Below are positions 24,958 through 37,480 of a stretch of 64,000 bases of DNA, piece after piece (position 1 is the stretch's first letter; the number at the start of each line of letters is the position of its first letter). Position numbers and translations under genes: made by a program. The notes beneath the pieces were generated by a model. It made no database searches and was not told the DNA's origin. It saw only the letters and a program-made list of their open reading frames with translations. This DNA comes from Sipunculus nudus (Eukaryota; Annelida; Sipuncula; Golfingiida; Sipunculidae), in the NCBI GenBank assembly GCA_026874595.1, contig CM049322.1, positions 39,238,840 through 39,302,839 on the forward strand. Reading direction: 5' to 3'.

Positions 24958-24960
<3 letters not shown>
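24461..24960. other. Noncoding DNA
   Basis: Nothing recognised. Confidence 0.5.

Positions 24961-24998
<38 letters not shown>
24961..24998. repeat. (GA)n microsatellite
   Basis: About 38 bp of uninterrupted GA. Confidence 0.97.
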
Positions 24999-25001
<3 letters not shown>

Positions 25002-25859
25002 ACATTATATGCCAACACTGGCCTGATGTTAACACAGAAAGAATTTCACTAAAAGATCATATATCTATGTCATTTTGCTGAAGAAGCTTTATATCATTGT
25101 AAATAAAATCGAATTTCCTTGTTTTTAAACTAGAGTAATCCATCAGATATGTCAATAATTTGTTTCTGTAACATCTTTAATAGCGTTTCTGGTGTTGCAA
25201 TTCGTTATCACATGCCTTCAACTTTTTCAATAATTCAAACTATACTCCTTCTATGAAGGTCTAAACTGTTCTATACCAAAGCTAAAACCACAACTTTCCA
25301 TTGCAATTCTGACATGTGCCCGTCCTTGCCTCCGTGATAAGTACCAACGAACATGAAATCTGACAATAAGATTAACAAGTTTAAAACTTTAATATATCAA
25401 CAATTCAACAATTTAAGATCTCTTTTCGTTCTTGCAACTTTCCTTTTCAGTGTCATCACGCAGCCAAATATAAAGACTGACTTCACAATATTATTGATGG
25501 ATAATCGGTTCTCTATATAATTATTTTACTATTCCTCTACTTTTCTGTTTATTCCCCTTTCCATCTATTTTTATTTTTTAATTAATATACTTCATACCAC
25601 TGTCATACTATACATACTGTCATAAAACTAATCTACTTGTGTCTTACGGTTCCTATCTCTGGAATTTACCAATTACATAATGGAAATTTAACCCACTCCA
25701 AATAAAGAACACGCGACTTAAATTTCCTCGCAGGTTTTGGACACAATAGACTCTAACAAGATAAACATGTTTACCGGCAACTAGATCCCTAAGAATTATT
25801 CTGGCTTATTCTACCGGTCGTTGAATCCTCCAAAAAAAATATCAATTATCTGATGCGGA
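24999..25859. other. Noncoding DNA
   Basis: AT-rich, no gene recognised. Confidence 0.5.
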
Positions 25860-26525
25860 TAAAGAACATTTACACGGGGAAATCAATTATAACCGTCATC
25901 AATCGTATGGAAATAGTAAAACCATTTTCTTTGTGGAAGCATTAAGCTGTTCTCTGGAGCTTTGCTAATGATTGTTTTCTTTGGTTCAATTTTCTATAAC
26001 GAAGTTGTTATTGCTGGGTTTTACAAATGATAAAATAGCCAATCATCCTATCTCAGCGCCTGTCATGGTCGCATTAATGGAAATCCGCCTATTTTTAGAT
26101 CACCCCCGTCTTTTTGCACAAAAATAGGTTAGTCCGCGGTAACCCGATTTCTATCACCGATATAATTGATTGTTCTTATTAAAAACGGGACGTCATTGAG
26201 AATTATTGAAGCTGGAATATTGCCAAAGAAACAAACGGCGCCACAGGCCGATTAAATGCCCTGATAGCAATATTTTGCTGCTCCGGACTTTTCGTGTGGC
26301 GGGAATTAATTTATTGATAATTAAGATGAAATGTGATCTCCCGACTGGCGGTTTGGGGATCCAAAATCGACTTTCACTTTTTGGCCTTTGACCTGTCTGA
26401 TAAATAACTCATGTTCCAGCGTTCCAGAGGCCAAAGTTTGATGTTCAGCGGTGAGACTTTAGCCGCTTTCCGGTTTATGGTATTTTTATCTGGGTTTAAT
26501 GGTACACAGTGAAACTGAATTTTAG
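25860..26525. promoter_or_regulatory. Candidate cis-regulatory block (high-complexity, TF-site-rich)
   Basis: A 0.65-kb block with balanced composition, no microsatellites and no sustained ORF. It is dense in motifs such as GAAATCAATTATAACC, GCATTAATGGAAATCCGCC, ATCACCCCCGTC, GGCCGATTAAATG, GGGAATTAATTTATTGATAA and TTTGACCTGTC. This texture is typical of conserved developmental enhancers, but no comparison was possible. Confidence 0.3.
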
Positions 26526-26585
26526 TTTAGCTGGAGGGCCACACTTTTCTCCAAAGTACATGCCCAACTAGTAGTCTGGAATCAA

Positions 26586-26877
26586 AGGAATGCAAGCCTC
26601 CACCATGTGTAGAGTTCCTTTCGTGGGATGCTCTCGAAACCATGTTTGCGTTCACTTATTTAGCCAATATTCACAGGTTCATTCGTGCATAAATGTATTG
26701 CGTGGTGACGTTACTGGATACGTATCATGCTCCGGATCCACATCAAGTCAAATCGGTCCTTCATTGACAAATTTATAAGGTACCGTTCATGATTGTTTAT
26801 GAGTTGGTTATGTTGTGAACACACACAAACATACATTCGAAATGGGATGAACGCATAACCCCCTGACGGAGGCAATT
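26586..26877 (-). repeat. LINE-tail/SINE-like repeat superfamily C, copy 3
   Basis: GGAATGCAAGCCTCCACCAT at the start; GCTCCGGATCCACATCAAGT and GTTATGTTGTGAACACACAC inside; CCTGACGGAGGCAATT at the end. The most complete of the minus copies. Confidence 0.78.
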
Positions 26878-27148
26878 ATACACAAAAAAATCAAAGAAAA
26901 AAAGAAGTGCATTTGACATGATTTATCAACATATTTTTGATATCTGGATGTTAACTAAACCTAAATGTACATGATGGCACGATTAAGCAGCAAAGGTAAC
27001 AGGTCAGCTCCAGAACAAAGCCGGTCCTTAGTACCAATGAATGGCCCAGAATGGAAAAAAAAATTGCAACCAAAAAAATGCAATATGTTGATTCTGATAA
27101 CAATAATGGATGAGTAATTAGGATTACCCTAACCCTGCTTGAAAATTT

Positions 27149-27625
27149 CATTAACACCAAGCCGCCTTTTTTAGTATCATTAGAACTAAGCTGCTTCATA
27201 CTGAGATTTATGTAATACCCTTTATTTTATGTCGAAATCAAGTCTATTTTCTGAGGAGTCTGATTCTGCGCAACGGATGTGATCCTTCTTTTTAAGGGAA
27301 AAACACAAATTTGTTTGACGTTCTCGTAAAATGCTTTGAAAGAAACCTTTTTTAATAACCAATTAGGCAAGACAAATCCTGTTTTCTACCCACCCATAGA
27401 ATCTTTAACTTTGCCTACGGGAACATTGAAATCCATTTCTGAAAAGTCCTTTTGGCTTTCAACGGGCTCCAGTGGAGAAATCTTTAAACACCGGGACTAC
27501 TTTACTCCCAACAGGGAGTGAAGAAAATAGACTTGTTCTCGACATAAAATAAAGGGTATTATATTAATCTCAGTATGATGCAGTTTGGTTCTAATGATGC
27601 TAAAAAAGGGGGCTTGGTGTTAATG
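27149..27625. repeat. 104-bp inverted repeat with 269-bp spacer
   Basis: The left arm (27149-27252) reverse-complements to the right arm (27522-27625) with roughly 10 mismatches in 104 positions, e.g. ACATAAAATAAAGGGTATTA and GGCTTGGTGTTAATG in both. The spacer holds a 61-codon ORF with no recognisable family. A foldback or MITE-like element, or a local inverted duplication. Confidence 0.85.
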
Positions 27626-28438
27626 ACTCGGAACCTTTTACTTTCTCAAAGGACATTACTGTTGCAGCTCTCTAGGATGCTTTTACAAAACTTTCAAGGC
27701 CTAATTAACAGTCTTCCTTTTCACGTCGATGCTTTCCCACTGTTTGCTGGCTTTAAAATGATGCAGAAAAATTGTAGATGTTGACAAAGTAAAGCGGTAA
27801 CTGTGTCGAAAAGCACCCGTTAGCACGTGAACGTAACCAAAACTTCTAGGACTACTTACTAAACTGAAAGACGTTTAGGTTTTAACCTGAAGAACATTTA
27901 TACAAATCAAAAATATAGACATTTAAGTTGAACAAATCCTCCACATAAAGACTACGTCTTTGACTTTATGAAGCGATTATGAAACAGATGTGTAGTCGGA
28001 GACTACTTGGCTACCTCCACCAAGATCTTAATCAAACTTTTTTTGTATTCTGTATTGTCTCGTCTCCCCGACACGGCCCAGAGGCGAGATGCAGAACAAG
28101 TGCTGTCCCTGTACCTATCAAATGTTCGGCCTCTTACGGGACTTAGAGGCTGCCCAATGCCACAATGTCATATAAGAATTAAATAAAAAAAATATATGAT
28201 CTTAATCCAGATAACCTGTTAAGTTAATGGATTGTATCTTGGGCATTTCCCATAACTACATCAAAGTTTCATCAAATCGGGTTTAACTTTTGTGTGTAAC
28301 TGCCAACGGACATACCAACCAAGTAACCAACAAAGAGGAAAGTTTAACATCTCACCATTTGGGTATAATTATCCTGAGAGTCGCCTTAATGTCAAGGTCA
28401 CGAAAAGGTAGAGCGTGTGTATGCTTTGGGTCTGCATT

Positions 28439-28439
<1 letters not shown>
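27626..28439. other. Noncoding DNA
   Basis: 27655-27735 (CAGCTCTCTAGGATGC, AAACTTTCAAGG) is echoed at 28617-28675 (GGCTCTCCAGGATACTGC, GAAACTTTCATGG), suggesting a diverged local duplication. Confidence 0.45.

Positions 28440-28471
<32 letters not shown>
28440..28471. repeat. (GT)n microsatellite
   Basis: About 30 bp GT. Confidence 0.96.
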
Positions 28472-30924
28472 CCGAAAGACTTTCTCACTAAGTAACAATT
28501 GCAGGAAGCAAGCGTGTTTACTCAATTGATTCCTGCCACGGTTGGTTCCCAGGAAAAAGTTATATGGCGCCACATGATTAGAGCTTTTTCCATTTGTCAA
28601 GTACTTGACTGTTCGGGCTCTCCAGGATACTGCTTTCGAAACTTTCATGGTTGCATTAGCAGCTTCCCCTAAGCTTTACTTCTTGCAACTGTTTGAGTGC
28701 TTGATCTGGGAATAAACAAAAGCATCGGTAGTGAAAAGGACAGGTTAATATTAGGTTCAAGTGTCTGAGTGAACAACTAAGCGGAACTTGCATCACTCGT
28801 TGATCAAGACACTGAGGCAGTTGAAATCCTACACAGGTTCTTTTTCAGGGCGAGGGTTTTTAATGGTTTAATGTTTAAGTATCTACATAACCTTTAATGA
28901 ATACTTAAATGAATTAGAATTTTCATAATCTAGTTGCATAATTGATATATGTCGTAAATATTCAACTGGACATAGCACTGTGCCACATATACAGTAAGAT
29001 CCATTGAATCTTGGCGATGCGGTAATTGACCAGATGTTTTACTTTTTTACAAACTGTCCATATAAAAAGTATGATTTTCCAAATAAGCATTGGGTTTTAT
29101 TACAAAATTTACTAAAAGCTTTGTTACTGATAAAACAATAGTATATATTTCACTTTGATCGATATTTATGCAAGTTACCAACCGAGGTCTAAAGCTGTCT
29201 AAATACATTTAACGGTTTTCATATGGCCCCTTTCGCCTACACCAGACAGCCTTTCGAAAATATGCAAAATGACAGGTCTGGCTACTCAACGACAGTGTAA
29301 ATAGACCCAACCCTTGAGTGTATGTGTATACTTAACATTGACTTTACTCGTTAAGTTCGAGTTCACTATTTCCTTAGCCAACGGTCTTCCCTTACCCCGG
29401 AACCACCAGTCCGGAAAACGAAAAAAAAACAACAGCTGACAAAGACTTTCGCTTCGATGGAAGTCAAATATATTGTATATTTATGTATCAAACAATACTG
29501 GAATCTGGCTTTAGAACCGCTAAACAGATGCTTCGGTAAATCTGAAATACAACTTTTTTACGTTTCCAGCAAGTGATTTTTTGTTTTACGTCATTGTCTT
29601 AGTGGTGTATGCGTTGCATGAGAAGAACTCAAAGAAACGTGTACCCAGCCTGACTTTAGAAACACCTAAACCATTGTTTTATATCATGAATAAGTAATGA
29701 GACACTCTCATTCTTTTCAAACACTCGGATGGAAGCGCCAGCCTTTTTTTTATGAATGCTGCCGTGCGCAGTCTGAATATAATCACCTGCTCCGATCTGG
29801 CTTGAAGGTAGTAAGAACCCGGTTTTTATTTCATTGAAATTTGTGGACCTGTCTTCCTTTTGTTTTGTTGATCCCTCTTTGGCTACATCAAATCAAACAA
29901 TATTAAAACTGAAAAAGAAGTCAATTATTGAATATATGAAAGAACGTCGCAGTGCGATTGCAGGTGATATCATATTTAAGCGTCCAGATAACAGTTGCAG
30001 ATACCAGTTCCGTCTTCGGATCGAAGCGCTTCCGTGGCCCAGCCATGAGAACAGAATAAGCGGATGTATCTTGGCCGACCCAGGGGAACTTCATTTGTCT
30101 GCGTTTGTGTTGAATAAAATTATGCGTGATCGGTTATATATATACTCCATTGCAGAAAGCAGAATTTAAACAGAAGGGACCTTGATAAAACCTATATAAA
30201 GAACATCCTATCTATTCTCAGAATTAATATCTGACAAAATAAAGATTCCATTCACTGACTGCCAACAAAAAAAAAAAAAATAACATTGCCTAACACTAAA
30301 GAAAAGACGACAGAAAAAGCTAGGAAAAGTGTGCGACCTCAGAAGCAGTAAATTCCGAGTGCAGCTGGCCTTGGTGGTCACAGTCTCTATAGCACTGACC
30401 GATGCTGGTGACAGAGACCACGGGTCAGTGCGGGCGGCACGTGACAGACTGTCTCCCTTGGAAATCTATAGTTCTGCTGTGCAAAGTAATCAGTTCAGTG
30501 CTGAGCGTCGTCTCTCGAGTCGGCTGGGGTGTTAAATTCTCGTTCTGGGCTGGAACAGCCGCTGAACGTGACACAAGACTATTCTCTGTCAGAAAAGGTT
30601 TGCTATTTATTATGCTTTGATCACAATGCTCATTTTTACTGTGTTTTTTTTTTATTTTCTGCTCATTTGGCGCAATTAATTATCTTTTTCGTGAGCATGC
30701 GCAGTGCCGGTATTTATTGTCTGCTGTGTTCGGGTCAAATGAACCAGTATTGCGAGTTTTTGTCAGAGATTCCATCACGATACTCTCCGTAATGTCGCGC
30801 ACACAGACACGCACAAAGATACTTTTAAGACATTTTGTTATGGGGGATAGAGCACTAATTGTCCTCTGTATTGATATTCCTAATCGGTATTTTTCCTCAG
30901 TTCCATTTATAAATTCATCAGGTA
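28472..30924. other. Noncoding DNA
   Basis: ORFs of 111 codons (29834-30169) and 68-116 codons (30329-31030) were read and show no domain, signal peptide or codon pattern I can support. 29980-30140 and 30340-30600 are somewhat GC-richer. No gene called. Confidence 0.45.
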
Positions 30925-31070
30925 TATAAAAAATGCAAAGGATTTGGCATTTTTTCCACGGCGGTTTCAAATTTGTGATATTCGCGTCAGGGAAAGTATT
31001 GTTACGATAAAACATTCGTGAACCGGACACCCAATCTACGCATGTGAATATTCGTTTATACAGTAACCTA
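30925..31070 (+). repeat. Hairpin repeat family B, copy 2 (diverged)
   Basis: TATATAAAAAATGC at the left, then GCATTTTTTCCACGGCGG, TTTCAAATTTGTGATATTCG and ending ATTCGTTTATACAGTAACC, matching the end of copy 1. Confidence 0.65.
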
Positions 31071-31396
31071 ACTGATATCTCATATGCATTACCAATGCTT
31101 GTATCGTCGATTTAAAAACGTAATTTTGCTATTATTAATATTAGCATATGTTTTATGTTAGCCGTCGGTTAAAGATTGCCTTCATGAATAATAAGAATTC
31201 CCGTTCGATGCCTTTCTCAAATTGTAGAATTTTGTGAATATATTAAATAATTCATAAGATAATATTCTGTATGGTGAGATCACGAAAATCCAATCATGAA
31301 CAAATCGCGAAATTTTAACCTGACAAATATATGGCAATCACAGTAGGTCGTCTACTATTAATTATAGAACACTTTTTAACCTGTGCTAGGCTTTGA
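31071..31396. other. Noncoding DNA
   Basis: Nothing recognised. Confidence 0.5.
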
Positions 31397-31452
31397 CCAC
31401 CCCCCCCCCCCCCCCCCCCCCGCCACACACACACACACACTTACACACACAC
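31397..31452. repeat. Poly-C and (CA)n tract
   Basis: A run of about 23 C followed by CA repeats. Confidence 0.95.
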
Positions 31453-32672
31453 ACTAACATTCTGCGTCCGTCTCTGGTATTTTATTGCACATTTCAAGAA
31501 CACAGCTTTTGCAGTTGAGATCTTGGAGCTAGCATTAAAGCTTGCTGTCACAACAATTTCAATTACACCGGAGGTACCCACGTCCCAGAGCTCGCAAATT
31601 CACGCGACAACTCAGGCGAGACTCTCCCCCTATTTGTCTGGTGTAGGTCATGTACGCCTGCCTTGCTAATGTTTCCTTAGTTCGGTAGCTTCTCTTAACT
31701 GTAGAATTCCTTATTCAAGTCAAAGACATAGAACAAAGTTTTAACGCTCGCGTACATTTACGATCAGCTCCAAAATTACGGCATGGTGAGTTCAGGAAAT
31801 ATGGCAAGGAAATATCGAAGAACAAATGATCAAATGCTCTTTTGGGTTATTGCAATAATTTTTCTTGTCTCGTAGAGTTAAGACATTCAGTATTTTAATA
31901 AAACAGGCTCAAGATAAACCAAATTTATTGAGGCACTTCAGATGCATTGGAAATTATTGGGACTGGGTGAGATTTACACTTGTCAAGTTTCATCGGCTTA
32001 CGGTTTCTAATCGGCTTAACGCTGAACCTGCAACTGAAGTTTCAGTTGTCGGACATTACTCTCAGAGTTCTAAACTCTATCTCTCTCGAGAGAACGACTT
32101 AGGAGTAGCAAGGACAGCCACCTTTACTATGAATCTTTGTGAACAACTTAAGTGGCTTGAAAATTAATGTTTGGTTCTTAGAACTACATAATAAAACATC
32201 TCTCTGAAATGGGACGGCACCAGTCCAATGGTTACACGGTATCAGGGATGTCCAGCCCCGAACATCGCCTGCGGTGATTGTACCTTCAGGGAACATGAAA
32301 TAACCGGATTGGACTGGTAACCTGCGTTATTTTTCCTCGTCCTTCATTTCTGATTCTGGTAAATCCATGCCGGTTGATGATAAATATCTGGATTATATTT
32401 GTCCATTTTCCTTTAGACAGATAATTAGTGTAGATGTTGCCTTTAGCGAGTTCATTTCCTAGCGGAAATATATATTAATATGCCCATAACAATTTCGAGC
32501 TTCTTGATCTGTTTATGAACTGTCAACACTGCCCTGAGTCAGTATTGTAAATGTTCACACTACATGTACAAAATTACGCATGCTATTGATATGTTAACAA
32601 ATGTACACAAATAAAGAATTTCAATATGATTATATCTGTAGATTTATATATGTAAATATTTTATTTTAAATA
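31453..32672. other. Noncoding DNA
   Basis: 31540-31680 is of higher GC and complexity. An 11-bp perfect inverted repeat ACCAGTCCAAT/ATTGGACTGGT sits at 32219-32229 and 32308-32318. No gene recognised. Confidence 0.45.

Positions 32673-32742
<70 letters not shown>
32673..32742. repeat. (TA)n microsatellite with interruption
   Basis: Two TA blocks separated by TTT. Confidence 0.97.
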
Positions 32743-32746
<4 letters not shown>

Positions 32747-33360
32747 GTTGCAACAATATGGTGCATGGGTGGATCCAGAATCAAGGAATGCCGATAGCAG
32801 GACACTGATGGGAAAATCTTAAACAGAGGGGTATATAGGCTTAGGCTGCAAACATTATTTCCAAACCCTTAAGCAAGTTGCCTTACTGAAAAGGATGGGG
32901 TCCAGGTTTCTTTGACAACCCCCATGCCCTTACCCCACCATATGAAAATTGAGGCTGTACCCTGGCCCTGAATGGCAGGAGAAGGTACAAACCACTTTGA
33001 TGACACCTTTCCGAATTCATCCTGCTCAAGCAGACGGCAGCTGAGCAGAACGCTCAACCTGTCATGGTATCAGGTGTTTATCAGTTTGTCTCACTTGACA
33101 TGTACGTGTACCTGGTAGGATTCCATGGTATACTTATACCTTAGGTTCTTGTCGCTAATGTACTGTAACACGCGACGGCTTATGCGCGGCAGGTACTGGC
33201 GCGACTCTTGAATGTTTGAGTGCATTTGTTTTTCTCCTTCAAGATATTTATGCATTTTTTAATATCCAGTTAGGAAAACTGAATTTTTTACAACTAAAAT
33301 TTTGCCACACACAAGATAATGTTCTCTTACAAGGAAGGGCCAATGTTTTGTCGCATTAGT
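32743..33360. other. Noncoding DNA
   Basis: No gene recognised. The 62-codon minus ORF at 32869-33057 has no family features. Confidence 0.5.
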
Positions 33361-33640
33361 TCAGGAGAATTGACACTTGATTTGTTAAATCCATATTTTC
33401 ATGTTTCGGCCTTGAGACTCCTATTTCTGTAGTATAATTAATTAAATTGCATTATTTGACATAATTTAATTAGGAGAATTTATATTTCTGATCACATTAG
33501 ATCAGGAGAATTGACACTTCTGACACATAATTTGTTAAAAGCATATTTTCATGTTTCAGCCGTGGAACTCCTACTTCTGTAGTATTATTAATTAATATAG
33601 TTTATGACTATATTTAATGAGGAGAATTTATATTTTTGAT
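33361..33640 (+). repeat. Tandem duplication, period about 140 bp
   Basis: TCAGGAGAATTGACACTT, then GCATATTTTCATGTTTCAGC or its near match, CTCCTA-TTCTGTAGTAT, and (T)AGGAGAATTTATATTT occur twice in the same order, starting at 33361 and 33500. Confidence 0.88.
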
Positions 33641-34105
33641 TACTTTTTTTCTGTTTTCCCCTAATGAATAATATGTTGGCCCACATGAAAAACAATGAAT
33701 GTCATTCCTTTCTATTAATAATCAAATAAATGTATGAAATATTACCAGAATAAGTATTTTATCTTTAAATTAATCATATCATTTAATTTGCATTTTAATC
33801 TGTCATCATCATATGATCAATCTAGCATAGTGGAAGTTGCCACATCATTCTAGACATAGTATTCTGTTTCATCATTAGCTTGCTTGATCAGTCCTGTAAT
33901 AATTATCTCTTGTGACTTGAACAATGGGAAATATTCATTTTGTTCTTCATGTATTCCCGTCTATTTGCCATACAGAATGCAAAACGTATCGCTTTGTGTA
34001 TCGACGTATCATATTAGGGATGGGTATGACGTACAACACATTGTAATATGGGGTAGCGTATTGTATCACCTACATTTATTGTGTGTATAATATGTAATGT
34101 GTGTG
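33641..34105. other. Noncoding DNA
   Basis: Nothing recognised. Confidence 0.5.
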
Positions 34106-34595
34106 TTTTGTATTATTTTCTTTCTCCTTCTTTTTTGCGTTTCCATACCCTCCTTGTATTTGATTCTTTATTTCCTCCTTTTTATCTTCTTCTCCTATTT
34201 CTTCTACTCTCCTTTTCCTAACTTTTCTTGCTTCTTCTCTTTTGCGTCTTCATACTCTCCTTGTATTTGGTTCTTTGTTTTCTCCTTTTTATCTTCTTCT
34301 TCTATTTCTTCTACTCTCCTTTTCCCAACTTTTCTTGCTTCTTTTTCTTCATTATCTTATTTACTCATATCTTCTTCTTCGTCTCAGTCTTTATCTACAT
34401 CTTCTCCTTCGCCATCACATTCGTCTTCTTTATCATCTTCATTTTTTCTCTTCTCCTTCTCTTTCAAACCTTTCATCTGTGTCCTTTTCCTCTTGTTTCC
34501 TCGATGTCGTCGGCATCTTCTTTTCTTTTTCTTCTTCTTATTTCTTTGTCTTCTCTTTTGACTTTTCTTTCATTTTCTACTTTATTGATCCGGCC
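34106..34595. repeat. Polypyrimidine tract with a 107-bp tandem duplication
   Basis: Almost 500 bp made largely of T and C on the plus strand (CTTCTT, TCTCCTT, TTCTTCT). Within it, TCCTTGTATTTG-TTCTTT to CTTTTC(C)AACTTTTCTTGC repeats at 34151 and 34258. All three plus frames are open over long stretches only because pyrimidine-only codons contain no stop, so the Phe/Ser/Leu-rich ORFs are not genes. Confidence 0.85.
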
Positions 34596-35374
34596 CTGAT
34601 GGTTAAATTGAAACAAGACAAATGATGTAGCTGCTCACCCTAATAAGACACTATGTTTGCGAGGTTTGGTCTTTATGGATCCATAAAAATGTATTTTTGC
34701 TAGCGTTCAAATTAGCTTCATTTTAAGTTTCACTTGGACAGATCATTCGTTGTACAGACAAAGGAGCGATAAAAACAAGTCTGATAACGACGTCTGCGGG
34801 AGTGTTTATATGTTATTTACGGTTATATTATGTCTTAATCAATTCATTAAATGCCTCTCTAGGGAAAGAGTGTTTTGTATTTCCAATGTATCCTAAAACG
34901 ACCACCCAAATGTTCAAACCTGCCTGACGTAAACATGGGACATCCTCTGAGCTGCCCCGATCAGGAGAATTTCATTGCTGTGGTGTTTTCGAAAAAGTAA
35001 ATTAAGCATGTCCCCTGGTACACATATATAACTATTCCCGGGGAATCACAGACAAGAGGCATTGCTAATGACAGTTTGAAAGAGTACCTATCTCGTTCAC
35101 ATTCTCCACTTTACATCCATATTTTCTCGCCCACCGTTTTTGTTGTCTTCTTATAAAGATATACGGTGAAGCCGGACGTTCACACAAAAAGGAAGGCCCG
35201 ACTGACCTGCCTCATTAAAACCATATTGAATTCAACGTGTCACGATTTTCACTTTGAATGCTTCCCGTGTATAGGATAGTTCTTGATATTTTTTTTATGT
35301 TAAGGGAATCTACAACGAGCCCTAAACAAGTAAAGCATCTAAAGTTTCATTACATCATATATCTTGTATACTGT
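34596..35374. other. Noncoding DNA
   Basis: 34720-35010 is of higher complexity. No gene recognised. Confidence 0.45.
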
Positions 35375-35470
35375 GGTTGCCTTTTTATTCGCGGGGGTTT
35401 TAATTTCGCGATATTCGCGAATGTGAAACAATCGAAAATATGAAACCCTCCGGAATATGATGTCCCATCA
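35375..35470 (+). repeat. Hairpin repeat family B, copy 3
   Basis: ATACTGTGGTTGCCTTTTTA, TTCGCGGGGGTTTTAATTTC, GCGATATTCGCGAATG, then AAATATGAAACCCTCCGG. The two halves of the hairpin stem are partly preserved. Confidence 0.78.
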
Positions 35471-37480
35471 ACGAAGATAACCTCTGGAAACAACCTAATC
35501 GGCAACCTAATTTGTGCCTTGTATCGAAATTGGCCCATCCATCCAGGCATCAATTAGAAAAACGTTTCGTCTATATAAATACATTAAGAACGGAAAATAC
35601 CTACAACACATATGTATAGAATACAGCCAAAGAGTCGACAGCATTACAAGTTCAAAGGTCGAATAAACATTAATTTTCGATGGGTTGTATCTGTCAATGT
35701 CACTTCTAGCAATGTTACTGGACTGGGGGAATTAAACATTTTATGTTTCATTGTGGTCAATGTGCAATGACCACAAGATCTACTGACTAGATGATAACTA
35801 ATAAACAGCTAGCCATTGTGAAACTCAGAAAATGTACTCGAAGATAAAGCAGCAAACTTATAGCGTGAAGCTCCTTATCTTGACTGTATGAACGTATTTT
35901 TCAGTTAATGTTTTGAAGATCTAGTTAGGTTGTGATATCACGACCAACCGTGAAGGATATTAGTATATTCCGTGTTTTTCATATCCAGGTAAAATATGTA
36001 TAAAGAATTTGAAGAAACAAAATCATCAGAGCTGTTTTTTTTTACCAAAGAAATAATTTCAACCGATTTCTTATAGACTATTTGAGAAACAAGAATGAGT
36101 AGAGAATGGCAGAACAATTTTGAGAAAATTAACAGTAATTCATTATTCATGGTAACTATCATTCATGCGACTTCACATTGTGTTATATCGTGAAGTTGGA
36201 GGAACTGAAATTCCCCCGAGTGAATTTTATTTCCTAATAAATGTCAAATTAGTTGTTTTCATGTCGCCTTAAACTTGTTTTTTTTTCACAATAATGTGTA
36301 TAACTAGATATATATTAAGTTATCTTTATATTGAAACAGTGACAACGGAGAAAACCCATAGACATAGACATGTATTCACTCCTTTCCAAATCCCCCTGTT
36401 GTTCTCAAAACATGCAGAGCATGTAATGAATTCGTTGATCTAGTCTTGACATCGACACTTTGGCTCCCTGTGGAAAACTTAGTGACTTTCAGTGTGCTCA
36501 TCAGTGTGACGTAGCCCTTTCGTCTCTTACTGCCATCCCGCATCCAATATCTGATGAGGGGACAAGGGTCAGTTAGGGCACTGCGCCTCACAACGGAGAA
36601 CAAATTATTAGTCCCTGATGTATAGAGGGAACGACCTCCTAGACGCACTCGTTCGATAGTTTGTCTTAATATAAGAGTTTTTAAACGGGACAGTGTCTAT
36701 TAAGAAATCTGCTTCTCCAAGACTCCAGGTTCACGCAAAATTACCTTTAAGCTCTGTTTCTAAGTGAGGAAATTATAGAAGAAAAAATTAAAATATTAAA
36801 AAATTGAAAAAAATGTACATTACACATAATAGAAATGTTCATTTAAATAATATTCTAAAGTAATTATAAATTACCATATATTGTATTAATTGACTTGCCA
36901 GTGTTATACAACTTTTCCTTTTAAAATGAAAAAATTAATTTATATACTTCATAACTAGGTGGTCCTGATGTTTTGATAATGCTGGCTAATATTTCAGAAG
37001 AAACCTTTACTTGGATTTTCGGAAATATATTATCGATAAAATATTTGTTATGAGGCCAAAAAAGGTATGCATGTTTCTCGGACTATTTCTTTCATAAAAT
37101 ATTTTAATCATAGGTTTTCCAATAAAAATTCATATACATGTATTTCCAAAATATTATCAAATTTTTATTCAAAATTTATCATTTTATTTTCTTCAAAGAA
37201 AAATGTATAAGATGAAAACCGATAATTGTCCACTAAAGTTATTTGTTTTTATATGAGAAAGAGTAAATAATTCATTGAATAAATCTTTTCTCCTTAGATT
37301 ATCGAGAGAATATTGATTTAACACCGTCAAAAAATTCAAAGTCAGTCCCATAAGAATTATATAAGATATCCTGATTTTCAACTGAGAGATATAAATTTAA
37401 AACCACATCGGTACATTCAGTCTTATTTGTAATATTTTCTGTTTGATACACATTAAAACTCAACTTACTTAATCTGGCTT
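35471..37480. other. Noncoding DNA
   Basis: 36370-36660 is GC-richer and includes a 90-codon minus ORF of unknown meaning. 36770-37440 is extremely AT-rich. No gene called. Confidence 0.45.

Noticed and set aside
29834-30169. 111-codon plus ORF
   Set aside because: No domain, signal or codon bias visible and no splice-consistent neighbours; length is possible by chance.
34097-34625. Three overlapping plus ORFs of 123-154 codons
   Set aside because: Open in all three frames because the strand is pyrimidine-only, not through selection.
36376-36648. 90-codon minus ORF in a GC-richer patch
   Set aside because: Looked more protein-like than most, but I recognise no family and see no flanking exon; left as undetermined.
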